Part shown: positions 24,397-33,615 of the stretch, in pieces
Layout of the letters: every line of letters starts with the position of its first letter
Numbering within the stretch: the stretch's first letter is position 1
NCBI RefSeq assembly: GCF_965218685.1
Contig: NZ_OZ244657.1
Location: 2,976,001-3,040,000 of the forward strand
Origin: Thalassobius sp965218685
GTDB lineage: Bacteria > Pseudomonadota > Alphaproteobacteria > Rhodobacterales > Rhodobacteraceae
Length of the DNA: 64,000 nucleotides
Reading direction: 5' to 3'
The notes under the pieces: generated by a model
The model's input: only the letters and a program-made list of their open reading frames with translations
Database searches by the model: none
Told to the model about the DNA's origin: nothing
Position numbers and translations under genes: made by a program

Positions 24397-24425
24397 GAAA
24401 AAGAAAAAGGCCCCGCGCTGGGGCC
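24397..24425 (-). terminator. Rho-independent terminator after tRNA-Ser
   Basis: GGCCCC (24409-24414) pairs with GGGGCC (24420-24425) around GCGCT. On the minus strand the stem is followed by a T-rich run (TTTTTCTTTTTC). It lies about 25 bases after the tRNA 3' end. The rest of the 371-bp gap 24080-24450 shows no gene that I can support. Confidence 0.75.
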
Positions 24426-24450
24426 TAATCTCGGGTTTGCAATGTGCAAG

Positions 24451-24540
24451 TGGCGGAGAGACAGGGATTCGAACCCTGGAGACGGTTTCCCGCCTACACA
24501 CTTTCCAGGCGTGCGCCTTCGACCACTCGGCCACCTCTCC
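24451..24540 (-). tRNA. tRNA-Ser (GGA anticodon)
   Basis: The minus strand reads GGAGAGGTGGCCGAGTGG at the 5' end, has CTGGAAAGT in the anticodon loop (anticodon GGA), a long class II variable arm, the T arm GGTTCGAATCC and an encoded CCA. Length is 90 nt, as expected for tRNA-Ser. The 3' end faces the accessory region to the left. This makes it a plausible old integration site, although no duplicated 3' segment was found in the window. Confidence 0.95.
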
Positions 24541-24670
24541 GTTCGGCCCTTCTAGCCAAAGCTTGGCGGGGAATGCAAGCCCTCAAACGCGCAGAAATCA
24601 AAGCTTTGTGCACCCGTTGTAACCCGCCCCCTGATCCCGCATAATCGTCTGGACTTTCTTACGCGCGATC

Positions 24671-25816
24671 ATGTCTGGAAAAATGAACAAATCCTTTCGA
24701 CGCCCCCCACCCCCGCGGCAGGTTCTTGGCTACCAGCGGTCGGCGCAGCTTGACAGGCTGCAAACCGGCGCTCTGTTGATCATCGCCTTTGCGGTGGTGC
24801 TGTTCTTGCTGGTGCAGGCGCGGTTCCTGTTGATTTCACTGGCCACGGCGATCGTGCTGTTCAGCTTGACCTCGGATGCGATCAACTTCATCGCGCGCCT
24901 GAAGGTCGGGCCGTTTCGGATTCCCAGTTTTGTTGCCTCGGTCGTGGCGCTGGCGCTGATCTCGGCGGCGTTGCTAACGCTGACCTCGATCATCCTCAGC
25001 CAGGTCAACACGGTTCTGGCAACCACCGTCAGCTATGCCGAAAGCGCACCGTCAGCCATTGCGGCCATGTTTGCATGGCTGGGCGAAGATGTGCAGATGG
25101 CCGTGTTCAATTCGGTCAAATCCATCGAAGTCGCGGGCTATTTGCGCACTGCCGCCGGCCAGGCGGGCAACCTGATGTCGGCCACGGTGCTGGTGATCCT
25201 GTTCGTCGGCTTCCTCTTTGCCGAGCGTATCTGGTTCGCGACCAAGCTGGAAAACCTGTTCAATGGTGACGAGGCACAGGCCCGTCAAGTCGGACGCATC
25301 ATCTCGACCATCATCCACCGGGTGAACTATTACTTGCTGGTCAAAACCGGCGTCAGCGCGGTGACCGGCCTGATGGTTTTCGGCGTTGCCACCCTTGCTG
25401 ATTTGGAACTGGCCGGCCCGCTTGGTATCCTGACCTTTGTTCTGAACTACATCCCCAATGTCGGCTCGATTGTCGCGACGATCCTGGTGGCGCTGGTCAC
25501 CTTCGTACAGACCGCCGATCCGGGGGCAACCTTGGCCGTGTTCATCGTGGTCACCGCGATCCAGTTCATGAACGGCAGCGTCATCGACCCGCTGCTGATG
25601 GGCCGCGCGCTGCGCCTGTCCTCGTTCGGGATCATCATCAGCCTGGCCTTCTGGGGGGCCGTTTGGGGCGTTCCAGGGATGTTCCTGTCGGTTCCGATCA
25701 TGGTGGCCATGCTGATCGTCTGCTCGCAGGTTCCCGCCCTGCGCCCCCTGGCCGTGCTGCTGAGCCGCCAGGGACTGCCCGAACCCAATGACGAGTTGGA
25801 AGCCAAAGGGGATTAA
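24671..25816 (+). CDS. AI-2E family transporter / permease
   Basis: The 381-aa inner-membrane protein has about eight hydrophobic segments, with the paired start (TGALLIIAFAVVLFLLVQAR) and the family C-terminal pattern GPLGILTFVLNYIPNVGSIV and then GRALRLSSFGIIISLAFWGA. Members export small molecules such as autoinducer-2 or act in ion transport; the substrate cannot be told here. The start at 24671 follows the tRNA by 130 bp. The 3' end overlaps the convergent MscS-like gene by four bases. Confidence 0.85.
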   Translation: MSGKMNKSFRRPPPPRQVLGYQRSAQLDRLQTGALLIIAFAVVLFLLVQARFLLISLATAIVLFSLTSDAINFIARLKVGPFRIPSFVASVVALALISAALLTLTSIILSQVNTVLATTVSYAESAPSAIAAMFAWLGEDVQMAVFNSVKSIEVAGYLRTAAGQAGNLMSATVLVILFVGFLFAERIWFATKLENLFNGDEAQARQVGRIISTIIHRVNYYLLVKTGVSAVTGLMVFGVATLADLELAGPLGILTFVLNYIPNVGSIVATILVALVTFVQTADPGATLAVFIVVTAIQFMNGSVIDPLLMGRALRLSSFGIIISLAFWGAVWGVPGMFLSVPIMVAMLIVCSQVPALRPLAVLLSRQGLPEPNDELEAKGD

Positions 25817-28143
25817 TCGCCCTTCAACGCCTCGGGGTTGCGCAGCCACAAGTCGCGCTGCGCGAAGGGGATCTCGATGCCTTCTTCGGCGAAGCGGCGG
25901 GCGATTTCATGGTTCAGATCGGATTTCACCGTCAAGGACCAGTTCACATCCCGCAGAATGGCCCGGATTTCAAAGTCCAGAGAATCCGCGCCAAAGCCTG
26001 TGAAAATCACCCCCGGACGCGGGTTCAGCAGCACCATAGTATGGGCCTCGGCGATCTCGCGCAGGATTGCCTCGACCTTTTTGGTATCGGTGCCATAGGC
26101 CACGCCAACCTTCAGGATGATCCGCCCGATGGTATTGCCGCGGGTGTAGTTGGTGACGGTGCCGCTGACCAGATCGGCGTTGGGCACGATCACGTCGGTG
26201 CGGTCGAAGGTTTCGATCCGGGTCGAGCGTACCGAGATATCGCGCACATATCCCATCTTGCCACCGACCTCGATCCAGTCGCCCTCGGACACCGGGCGCT
26301 CGATCAGCAGGATTATGCCCGAGACGAAGTTTGACACGATATTCTGCAGGCCAAAGCCAATGCCCACAGACAGCGCGCCGGCAACGATGGCGATCGAGCT
26401 TAGGTCAATCCCGGCACTGGTAATCGCAACCAGCGCGGCCAGGAAAACCCCCACATAACCCACACCCGACACGATGGCGGTCTGGCCACCTTTGTCGATC
26501 TTAGTTTTGGGCAGAATCGAGCTGCGCAGCGCCCCCTGCACCACCCGCGTCAGCATATAGCCAAGGGCGAAAACCAGGGCGAACATGATGAAATCAGTGG
26601 GCGAAATCCGCGTGTCCCCGATTGAGAACCCGGCACGGAAGGTGGTCCACAGCTCGGTCAGCTCGGCCACGCGCACGCCCCAGATCAGGGCCAGCGCGGG
26701 GATCGCCAAAAGCGTCAGGAAAAAGCCGATCAGGACGGGCCAAAGGGCCTCGGCCACGTCCTCATCGGGTCTTGTGACCATGCGGTAGATATCGCTGACC
26801 AGCTTTTGCAAAACCACCACGAAGCCCAGCAGCGCAAAGGTCAGCACCGCGGGATAAATCAACGCCGAGGCCGCCCGCATATAGCCCACTGCCCAGATCA
26901 CCGGAGCGACAATGGCCACGATCTGCGCGGCCCGAAACAGGGCGCGGGCGATGCGGTTGCGATACCCGATTTCGTGTTCGTCCTCGACATCCAGGCTGAT
27001 CTGGCCTGCGATGAACTGCCCCATGCGGAACAGCACCAGGCCGGTCATGCAAACGATGGGAAAGCCGATGACGGCATCGGCCTCGGGCGAGAAATTCCCG
27101 ATCGATCCCAGCACCTCGGCGACCGAGCTGAGCACCGCCAGAACGGCCAGGATTGTCGTGTAATTACGGGCTTCTGCGCGGCGCTCGGGGGCGACGCGGA
27201 TGGGGGCAACACCCTCGCCCTCGGGGAACAGACGATCCGCCAGCCAGCGGGCGACGATAATGCCCAGACCCCAGGCCGGGATGTAATTCAGTAAGGTCGT
27301 GCCACGCAGCCCGACAAAGCCGGTTTCGATGATCGCCTGACACAGCAGTAACAGCCCGCCCATGGGCACCAGCACTTTGCCAAGCGAAACCAGGAACTGC
27401 CACACGTCCCCGCCCCGCTCCGAGGCCGCGCGCGCGCGTTTCCCAAGACGGGTGAACCAACGGCGCGCCCGCGCAATCAGCAACAGCCCCAGCGCGGCCA
27501 TGCCCAGTGACACAGGTGCGGTGTCGCGGAATTCGGCCTGACGAACGTCATTTTCCCAATTGCCCTGAATCTCTGTCCACAGCAGGCGGAAGGTCCAGGA
27601 AAACTCTTCAAGGCTTTGCGCCCAATAGCCGGGATTCAACGGGGACGGGCTGAGAGAGACCAGCGCCTCGGCCTGACGTTCGCGGATAATCCGGTCAATT
27701 TCGGCGATCAGGCCGGCTGCGCGTGTATGTGCCTCTTCTGCGGCCAGAACGGGGGCCTGAAGGCGGGCCAGCTGCGCCTGCAACTCGGCGCGGCGATTGG
27801 CGATCTCGGCCTCTTCCTCGCCGGTTTCCGGCACAGGACCAAGCGCCGCGATCTGGGACTGGATGGTCTGGATACGGGCCTTGTTGGTGTTTTGCGCGGC
27901 CAGGAAGGTGTCGCGCCAGTCCGCGATTTCCCCGCGCAGCGTTTCAAGCGCCGCATTCGAGGCTTTGCCAGCCTCAAGTGCGGCCTCGGCGCGGACGGCC
28001 GTGGCCTCCCACAGTTGATAATCGATGACCGATTGCGTGGCGCCTTCGGCCGGCAATGGCGCGTCCTGCGACATGGCCGGAGAGGCCAGCGCCACACACA
28101 GCGCCAACCAAAAGGACAGGATCAGGCGCGCCATCATGGTCAT
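25813..28143 (-). CDS. Mechanosensitive ion channel, MscS family with DUF3772 N-terminus
   Basis: The 776-aa protein has a signal peptide (MTMMARLILSFWLALCVALA, cleaved near AMSQDAP). A periplasmic, coiled DUF3772-like region to about residue 160 follows, then about ten membrane segments and the MscS pore and beta domain (VGIGFGLQNIVSNFVSGIIL, LIERPVSEGDWIEVGG, VIVPNADLVSGTVTNYTRG). The channel opens under membrane tension during osmotic downshock. It follows cysK by seven bases, so it may be read through from the trgA-trgB-cysK run. Confidence 0.9.
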   Translation of the reverse strand: MTMMARLILSFWLALCVALASPAMSQDAPLPAEGATQSVIDYQLWEATAVRAEAALEAGKASNAALETLRGEIADWRDTFLAAQNTNKARIQTIQSQIAALGPVPETGEEEAEIANRRAELQAQLARLQAPVLAAEEAHTRAAGLIAEIDRIIRERQAEALVSLSPSPLNPGYWAQSLEEFSWTFRLLWTEIQGNWENDVRQAEFRDTAPVSLGMAALGLLLIARARRWFTRLGKRARAASERGGDVWQFLVSLGKVLVPMGGLLLLCQAIIETGFVGLRGTTLLNYIPAWGLGIIVARWLADRLFPEGEGVAPIRVAPERRAEARNYTTILAVLAVLSSVAEVLGSIGNFSPEADAVIGFPIVCMTGLVLFRMGQFIAGQISLDVEDEHEIGYRNRIARALFRAAQIVAIVAPVIWAVGYMRAASALIYPAVLTFALLGFVVVLQKLVSDIYRMVTRPDEDVAEALWPVLIGFFLTLLAIPALALIWGVRVAELTELWTTFRAGFSIGDTRISPTDFIMFALVFALGYMLTRVVQGALRSSILPKTKIDKGGQTAIVSGVGYVGVFLAALVAITSAGIDLSSIAIVAGALSVGIGFGLQNIVSNFVSGIILLIERPVSEGDWIEVGGKMGYVRDISVRSTRIETFDRTDVIVPNADLVSGTVTNYTRGNTIGRIILKVGVAYGTDTKKVEAILREIAEAHTMVLLNPRPGVIFTGFGADSLDFEIRAILRDVNWSLTVKSDLNHEIARRFAEEGIEIPFAQRDLWLRNPEALKGD

Positions 28144-28150
28144 ATCGACG

Positions 28151-29182
28151 TTAGTCCTCGAACACCGTGGGGACGGCGGGCGGCTCGTTGGCCAGCCAGC
28201 CAGGCACCGGCAAGCCCTTAGAGGCCAGGAAGTCCGGGTTATAAAGCTTCGACTGATACCGCGTACCGTAATCGCACAACACGGTCACGATCGTGTGCCC
28301 GGGGCCCATTTCCTTGGCCATGCGGATCGCGCCCGCGACGTTGATCGCAGAGGACCCACCCAGGCACAGACCTTCGTCCTGCAGCAGATCAAACACATAA
28401 GGCAGCGCCTCGTTGTCTGAAATCTGATAGGACATGTCCGGCGTGAACCCTTCAAGGTTGGCAGTGATACGCCCCTGCCCGATTCCCTCGGTGATCGAGC
28501 CGCCCTCGGATTTCAGCTCGCCGCTGGTGTAGAACGAGTGAAGCGCCGCGCCCATGGGGTCGGCCAGCCCGATTTTCACTCCGCGATATTGCAGCGCCTC
28601 GGCCACACCGGCCAGCGTCCCGCCCGAACCGACCGCGCAGATAAAGCCATCAACCTTGCCGCCGGTCTGGTTCCAGATCTCGGGGCCGGTGGTTTCCACG
28701 TGGGCCTGACGGTTTGCGACGTTATCGAACTGGTTCGCCCAGATCGCGCCGTTAGGTTCGGTTTTAGCAAGCTGCTCGGCCAAACGGCCCGAATAACGCA
28801 CATAGTTGTTCGGATTTTTATAGGGCGCCGCGGGCACCTCGATCAGCTGAGCGCCCGCAAGACGCAGCATATCTTTCTTTTCCTGGCTCTGCGTTTCAGG
28901 AATGACGATCACGGTTTTGAACCCCATCGAGGCGCCAACCAGCGCCAGGCCGATGCCAGTGTTGCCAGCGGTGCCCTCGACGATCGTTCCGCCGGGTTTC
29001 AACTGCCCCTTGGCCACGGCATCCTTGATGATGTACAGCGCTGCGCGGTCCTTGACCGACTGGCCCGGGTTCATGAACTCGGCCTTGCCCAGAATTTCGC
29101 ATCCCGTCTCTTCGCTGGCCTTGTTCAGGCGAATAAGAGGGGTGTTGCCGACGGCCTCGGCCAGATCACGAGCGAATTGCAT
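28151..29182 (-). CDS. cysK: Cysteine synthase A (O-acetylserine sulfhydrylase)
   Basis: The 343-aa PLP enzyme converts O-acetylserine and sulfide to cysteine. It shows the PLP lysine in NPGQSVKDRAA, the substrate loop EGTAGNTGIGLA and the phosphate loop GSGGTLAG. It ends with a short extension (LANEPPAVPTVFED). Its place downstream of trgA and trgB repeats the tellurite-resistance cluster described in Rhodobacter sphaeroides, where cysK also contributes to resistance through thiol supply. Close to mscS-like downstream. Confidence 0.9.
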   Translation of the reverse strand: MQFARDLAEAVGNTPLIRLNKASEETGCEILGKAEFMNPGQSVKDRAALYIIKDAVAKGQLKPGGTIVEGTAGNTGIGLALVGASMGFKTVIVIPETQSQEKKDMLRLAGAQLIEVPAAPYKNPNNYVRYSGRLAEQLAKTEPNGAIWANQFDNVANRQAHVETTGPEIWNQTGGKVDGFICAVGSGGTLAGVAEALQYRGVKIGLADPMGAALHSFYTSGELKSEGGSITEGIGQGRITANLEGFTPDMSYQISDNEALPYVFDLLQDEGLCLGGSSAINVAGAIRMAKEMGPGHTIVTVLCDYGTRYQSKLYNPDFLASKGLPVPGWLANEPPAVPTVFED

Positions 29183-29233
29183 TGTCTCTCCCTTTCCGGT
29201 TCTCCCTAGCTCTATGGTGCCAGCGAGGGGAAC

Positions 29234-30358
29234 TCAAGCACCTGCGCGCAAACGATCACGATGATTTGCCAGCCAGAACAGCGCCATTTGCAGTGGAACA
29301 ACCCGGATTTCCCCATCTGTCAGCATTTTCATCGCCCTGTCGAAGCTGAACACATAGCTGCGGATGTTTTCATTTTCCGAGGCCAGCCCCCCGGTGCCCT
29401 CGATTCCATCGGGCAGATCGGCCAGCCCGAGATAGACATGGAAATATTCGTTGCTGCAACCGGGCGTCGGATACCCGCGCGAGATCAGCTCAAGCCCTGT
29501 CAGGTCCAGACCGGCCTCTTCGCGCGCTTCGCGTATGGCCGTGGTTTCGGGCGTTTCCGAGGCATCGATGCGCCCCGCGATGGGTTCCAGCTGCCAGGGC
29601 ACACGATCGCCGCGCGTCCAGGGGCCCATGCGAAACTGTTCCACCAGCATGATCCGATCACGCAGCGGGTCATAGGGCAGCACCAGCGCCGCATCTGTCG
29701 CCCCGAACGAGGCATAGTTCACCTCGTCGCTGAAACTGCCGTCATGGTGGCGGAATTTGAAGCGATAGGATTCCACGCCGAAATATTCAGCATAATCATA
29801 GCTGTGCGCGGCAACCTGTACATCGTCACGGGTCAAACCGCTGGGCGCATCGGGGACATCCTCGGCACGTCCCATCACGTAAGAGGCTGCACGCATCTCG
29901 ATCATCGGGTAGATCTGTGCCACCTGCCCGGCGGTCTTGCGCCCACGCCATTGCATCACTTCACCAGCGGCACGAACGGCAATCGCCCCGCTGCGCGCCT
30001 GCCAGTTTTCCAGATCGAAGGGCGCGGCACGATCAAAGCGGCCGGCGGGTGTCATCCAGACCTCGGCCTCCTCCGGCCCATGTTCAGTCTGCACCGAAAG
30101 CTGTGTCAGATCATACCCAAAGCCGCCTTCGTAATAGATCAGCCGCTCCAGCGCGTCACCATCCACCCCGACGGCCAGCAGGCCCGAGCATTCAAGGGTC
30201 GGATCGGGATCCAGAAAGGGAAACCGCTGACCGGCTGCAACGAAAGCCCCGTGGCCCGGCAGCACAGCGGGCACCAGACGAAAATCCGGGTCTCCTCCTA
30301 AAACGGTCCGCAGCAACGACTCGCACCGCAAAGTGCCGTAAAAGAACAGGTTTTTCAT
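29234..30358 (-). CDS. trgB: TrgB-like tellurite-resistance protein: GGCT-like domain fused to NUDIX hydrolase
   Basis: The 374-aa protein has two parts. Residues 1-115 match gamma-glutamylcyclotransferase/AIG2-like folds (FFYGTLRCESLL, YEGGFGYDL). Residues of about 190-370 are an ADP-ribose-pyrophosphatase-like NUDIX domain; the box is GRIDASETPETTAI followed by REAREEAGL. The gene lies 15 bases downstream of trgA and upstream of cysK. The NUDIX part likely hydrolyses ADP-ribose-type nucleotides; the link to tellurite is from the family cluster, not from this sequence. Confidence 0.85.
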   Translation of the reverse strand: MKNLFFYGTLRCESLLRTVLGGDPDFRLVPAVLPGHGAFVAAGQRFPFLDPDPTLECSGLLAVGVDGDALERLIYYEGGFGYDLTQLSVQTEHGPEEAEVWMTPAGRFDRAAPFDLENWQARSGAIAVRAAGEVMQWRGRKTAGQVAQIYPMIEMRAASYVMGRAEDVPDAPSGLTRDDVQVAAHSYDYAEYFGVESYRFKFRHHDGSFSDEVNYASFGATDAALVLPYDPLRDRIMLVEQFRMGPWTRGDRVPWQLEPIAGRIDASETPETTAIREAREEAGLDLTGLELISRGYPTPGCSNEYFHVYLGLADLPDGIEGTGGLASENENIRSYVFSFDRAMKMLTDGEIRVVPLQMALFWLANHRDRLRAGA

Positions 30359-30373
30359 CTATCAACTTTTGGT

Positions 30374-30817
30374 TTATCGCCAAACTCGGTTGGCCAGCTC
30401 GGCTGTCACGCCCGCAATGATACCGCCGATCAGCACCAGCCCGATTACATCCGGATTGATCAGAACCAGCAGGTATTCCCAGCACATTTCAAACACGTCC
30501 AGAATAGCATCGGTCGGCCCGTCGTACCGTCCTTTCAGCGACATGCGCAGCATCTCGTTCATGGCTTGCAGCAAGATCGCCCAGAACATCAGGACAAACG
30601 CCCCGGTAAGGCCATTGCCGATCGCGGCAGACCGTCCGCGTCCCGCGCGGCTTCCGATCACTCTCCAGCCGATGACAAGCCCCAAACAGATATTCACCTG
30701 GTCGAACCAGCCGAAATTCAGCCCCTCGGGCAAATACGGTTTGACCGTTTGCGAAGCAATCCAAGCCGTTGCGGCCAGAATAAGGGCGGCGATCAGCCGA
30801 GCGGCAGTGGGCATCAT
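30374..30817 (-). CDS. trgA: TrgA family membrane protein (tellurite resistance)
   Basis: The 147-aa protein has about four hydrophobic helices (ARLIAALILAATAWIASQTV, VNICLGLVIGWRVIGS, TGAFVLMFWAILLQAMNEML, and IGLVLIGGIIAGVTAELANR). It matches the TrgA family in size and in the conserved start. trgA-trgB-cysK is the known tellurite-resistance arrangement. The gene's ATG overlaps the stop of the upstream CFA-type gene by one base, so all may form a single leftward operon. Confidence 0.85.
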   Translation of the reverse strand: MMPTAARLIAALILAATAWIASQTVKPYLPEGLNFGWFDQVNICLGLVIGWRVIGSRAGRGRSAAIGNGLTGAFVLMFWAILLQAMNEMLRMSLKGRYDGPTDAILDVFEMCWEYLLVLINPDVIGLVLIGGIIAGVTAELANRVWR

Positions 30818-32028
30818 CAGAGAGAGGGCCTTTTAATCGTAATCTGTGTCACGTCGCAGTTTCCCCCCTGAAACGAGCCGGCACAAGAGGTCAGATAGAA
30901 ATTCCACATGCGTTTGAAGCGCTCGTCAAAGCCCATGGCCTCGACCTCGTCCCATTTGTCGTTGAACGTGTCGTACCAGCGGCGCAGGGTCTGGCTGTAG
31001 CTGTCGCCAAACTCGATCGAGTGTTGCACCTGCAGACCGGCCTTGGCCACTTCTTCGCGCAGGGCACTGGGACTGGGCAGCATACCGCCGGGAAAGATGT
31101 ATTTCTGGATGAAATCCACACCCTTACGGTATGTTTCAAAACGCTTTTCCTGAATCGTGATGATCTGGAGCGTCGCGTTCTTTCCCGGCTTTAAGCAGTT
31201 GCGCACCTTGTTGAAATAGACGGGCCAGTATTTCTCGCCGACGGCCTCGAACATCTCGATACTGGCGATGCCGTCATATTGCCCGGTCTCATCGCGATAG
31301 TCCTGCAAGCGCAGATCGACAAGGTCGGAAAGTCCTGCCTTTTCAATGCGGTCCTGGGCATAGCTCAACTGTTCCTGGCTGATCGTCAGCCCCGTCACTC
31401 GCAGCCCGCGTTCTTTGGCCGCGTATTCAGCGAACCCGCCCCAACCGCAGCCAATTTCCAGCACATGATCGCCGGGCATGGCGCCCATCTGGTCGACCAT
31501 GGATTCGTATTTTTGGATCTGGGCTTGCTCCAGGCTTTCTTGTCCGGTTTTGAACAGCGCGCTGGAGTAGGTCATCGTGTCATCCAGCCACAGCCCGTAG
31601 AAATCATTGCCCAGATCATAGTGGTAGCTGATGTTCTTCTTGGCCTGCTTCTTGGTGTTCGAATTCATCCAGTGCCGCAGCCGTTCATAGGCCCGCACAA
31701 GGAACATTCCGGGAAAGCCCTCGTACAGCTCGTCATTGTCCGAGTGCAGGAAATCCAGGAACGCCTGCAAATCGGGGCTGTCCCACCAGCCTTCTAGGTA
31801 GGCGTCACAAAACCCCAGATCGCCCTCGCGGATCAGGCGCGTGAACGTGTCTGTGTTAATGATGTTCAGCGTTGCCACGGGGCCGGGTTCAGGCGCTTGG
31901 GCGCGAAAGGTACGCCCGTCGGGCAGCACAAAATCCAGCCGCCCGCGCCGAATGCCCTTGGCCAGTTGGAACACCGCGGGAAAATATCGCGGCAAGTCAG
32001 GTTGGTTTTTCGTCTCCGTCAGGATCAT
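30817..32028 (-). CDS. Cyclopropane-fatty-acyl-phospholipid synthase-type methyltransferase
   Basis: I use ATG 32028 (MILTETKNQPDLPRYFPAVF), six bases after AAGGGGAG; an ATG two codons upstream is too close to it. The 403-aa enzyme has the SAM-binding motif DHVLEIGCGWGGFAEYAAKE and CFA signatures NISYHYDLGNDFYGLWLD and FIQKYIFPGGMLPSP. It methylates unsaturated phospholipid acyl chains using SAM. The gene is followed by trgA without a gap. CFA formation protects membranes from stress. Confidence 0.85.
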   Translation of the reverse strand: MILTETKNQPDLPRYFPAVFQLAKGIRRGRLDFVLPDGRTFRAQAPEPGPVATLNIINTDTFTRLIREGDLGFCDAYLEGWWDSPDLQAFLDFLHSDNDELYEGFPGMFLVRAYERLRHWMNSNTKKQAKKNISYHYDLGNDFYGLWLDDTMTYSSALFKTGQESLEQAQIQKYESMVDQMGAMPGDHVLEIGCGWGGFAEYAAKERGLRVTGLTISQEQLSYAQDRIEKAGLSDLVDLRLQDYRDETGQYDGIASIEMFEAVGEKYWPVYFNKVRNCLKPGKNATLQIITIQEKRFETYRKGVDFIQKYIFPGGMLPSPSALREEVAKAGLQVQHSIEFGDSYSQTLRRWYDTFNDKWDEVEAMGFDERFKRMWNFYLTSCAGSFQGGNCDVTQITIKRPSL

Positions 32029-32105
32029 CCGCATCTCCCCTTGCGGTTTCTCCTGTGCAGGCTGGCAAGAAATTCGCGTTCGGGCAAGTTTTTCGTGCAA
32101 AACCC

Positions 32106-33524
32106 TTAGAAATCACGGGCTTCATAGGCGGAAACTGCGCGTTTTCGCCCCTCGGGCAGGGGTATGATCGGCGCTGGATAGCGATCGTTAGGCAAGATAT
32201 TCCAACTGCGCGGGACCGCTTGGAAAAACGCAAGCGCCGTTTGCGGCGGGCAATCCTGCCCCTCGGCCAGCCAGGTTTTAACGTAGGCACCCTCTGGATC
32301 ATGGGTCTTGGCCTGGGTTTCAGGGTTGAAAATCCGAAAAAAGGGCGCCGCATCCGGCCCCGAACCAGCAACCCATTGCCAGCCCATCGCATTTGCAGCC
32401 GGGTCCCAATCGGTCAGGCATTCGGAGAACCAGTCTTGCCCGATACGCCAGTGTGTCATCAAATGCTTGGTCAGGAACGAGGCAACGATCATCCGCGCGC
32501 GGTTGTGCATCTGGCCGGTCACATACATCTGGCGCATGGCCGCATCGACCACGGGGATGCCGGTGCGTCCTTGTTTCCAGGCGATAACCTCGGGGGCGCC
32601 CGGGTCAGTGCGCCATGGAAAACGGTCCCATCCTTCTCGCCAGTTGTCGGTCAGCATGCGGGGCGTGTGGTGGGCCAGGTGATAGGAAAACTCGCGCCAA
32701 ACCAGTTCCTTAAGGTACGTTTCGGCGCCGGAACAGCCCTGATGCCACCGATCTTGCGCCGCGGCCCAGCACTGGCGCGCCGAGACCTCGCCCAGGGCCA
32801 GGTTCTGCGACAACCCCGAGGTTCCGTCTTCGGCCAACCGATCCCGGCGCGTCTTATAGAGTTGCATGGCCGTGTCCCTGAACCATGCCAGTCGGTCCAG
32901 GGCCGCCGTCTCGCCCACGCGTTGATGGGGGCGCAGAACCTCTGCGCCTCGGTTCATCGAGGCGCTTAGCTGCCAATCCGCCAGATGCTCGCTGGCGGGC
33001 CATTTGTCTGGGGCGGGGATCGTGCGTGGTGCTGGCAGGGGCGCCCCTGGTTGGCGGCTTTGTACCGCCCGCCAGAAGGGTGAATAGACACGGTAGGGCC
33101 CGCCCTGCCCGGTCTGCACCGTGTGCGGTTCGAACAAAAGCTGACCGCTAAAGCTGCGCGCCGAGATACCCCGTGATTTCAGCCCGGATTTGACGGCTGT
33201 GTCCCGCGCAACAAATGCCGGATCGAAATTGCGCGACCAGAACACTGCATCCGCGCCGGTTTCTTGGATCAGATCGCTCAGAGCCGCCAAGGCGGGCCCC
33301 GAACGCAAAATCAAGCGACTACCCACTTGCGCCAACCGGGCCGACAAGTGCTCCAGTGCCAAATTCAACCGGAACTTCGGGGCAGCGCCCAGCCCATCCA
33401 CCAGATCGTCACGGATAAAGACCGGGATCACCACCCCTTGCGCGCAGGCGGCGGTCAGCGCGGGATGGTCCGACAGGCGCAAGTCGCGGCGTAACCACAG
33501 AAGAGTAACAGGGGCCTTGGTCAT
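32106..33524 (-). CDS. phr: Deoxyribodipyrimidine photolyase (FAD-binding)
   Basis: I use ATG 33524 (MTKAPVTLLWLRRDLRLSDH), with TAGGGA upstream, giving 472 aa. The N-terminal alpha/beta part binds an antenna cofactor. The C-terminal FAD domain contains WREFSYHLAHHTP, WKQGRTGIPVVDAAMRQMYV, TGQMHNRARMIVASFLTKHL and LTDWDPAANAMGWQW. It repairs cyclobutane pyrimidine dimers with blue light. A terminator with the same strand sense lies between it and the HIT gene. Confidence 0.95.
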   Translation of the reverse strand: MTKAPVTLLWLRRDLRLSDHPALTAACAQGVVIPVFIRDDLVDGLGAAPKFRLNLALEHLSARLAQVGSRLILRSGPALAALSDLIQETGADAVFWSRNFDPAFVARDTAVKSGLKSRGISARSFSGQLLFEPHTVQTGQGGPYRVYSPFWRAVQSRQPGAPLPAPRTIPAPDKWPASEHLADWQLSASMNRGAEVLRPHQRVGETAALDRLAWFRDTAMQLYKTRRDRLAEDGTSGLSQNLALGEVSARQCWAAAQDRWHQGCSGAETYLKELVWREFSYHLAHHTPRMLTDNWREGWDRFPWRTDPGAPEVIAWKQGRTGIPVVDAAMRQMYVTGQMHNRARMIVASFLTKHLMTHWRIGQDWFSECLTDWDPAANAMGWQWVAGSGPDAAPFFRIFNPETQAKTHDPEGAYVKTWLAEGQDCPPQTALAFFQAVPRSWNILPNDRYPAPIIPLPEGRKRAVSAYEARDF

Positions 33525-33580
33525 AATTTTCCCTAGGTAGTACCCCCTGAATACGGGCTGAACGGCCACCCGGATCAAAG

Positions 33581-33612
33581 AAAACGCCGCCCCGATCATA
33601 GGGCGGCGTTTT
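33581..33612. terminator. Bidirectional terminator hairpin
   Basis: AAAACGCCGCCC (33581-33592) and GGGCGGCGTTTT (33601-33612) form a perfect inverted repeat around GATCATA. It stands downstream of the HIT gene (leftward) and upstream of phr. Both arms end in A or T runs, so it can stop transcription from either side. Confidence 0.85.
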
Positions 33613-33615
33613 GGA

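Noticed and set aside
24012..24428. Rightward ORF of 138 codons between the split gene and tRNA-Ser
   Set aside because: Antisense of the zinc-finger gene start and of the terminator; Arg/Ser/Pro-rich composition typical of a shadow.
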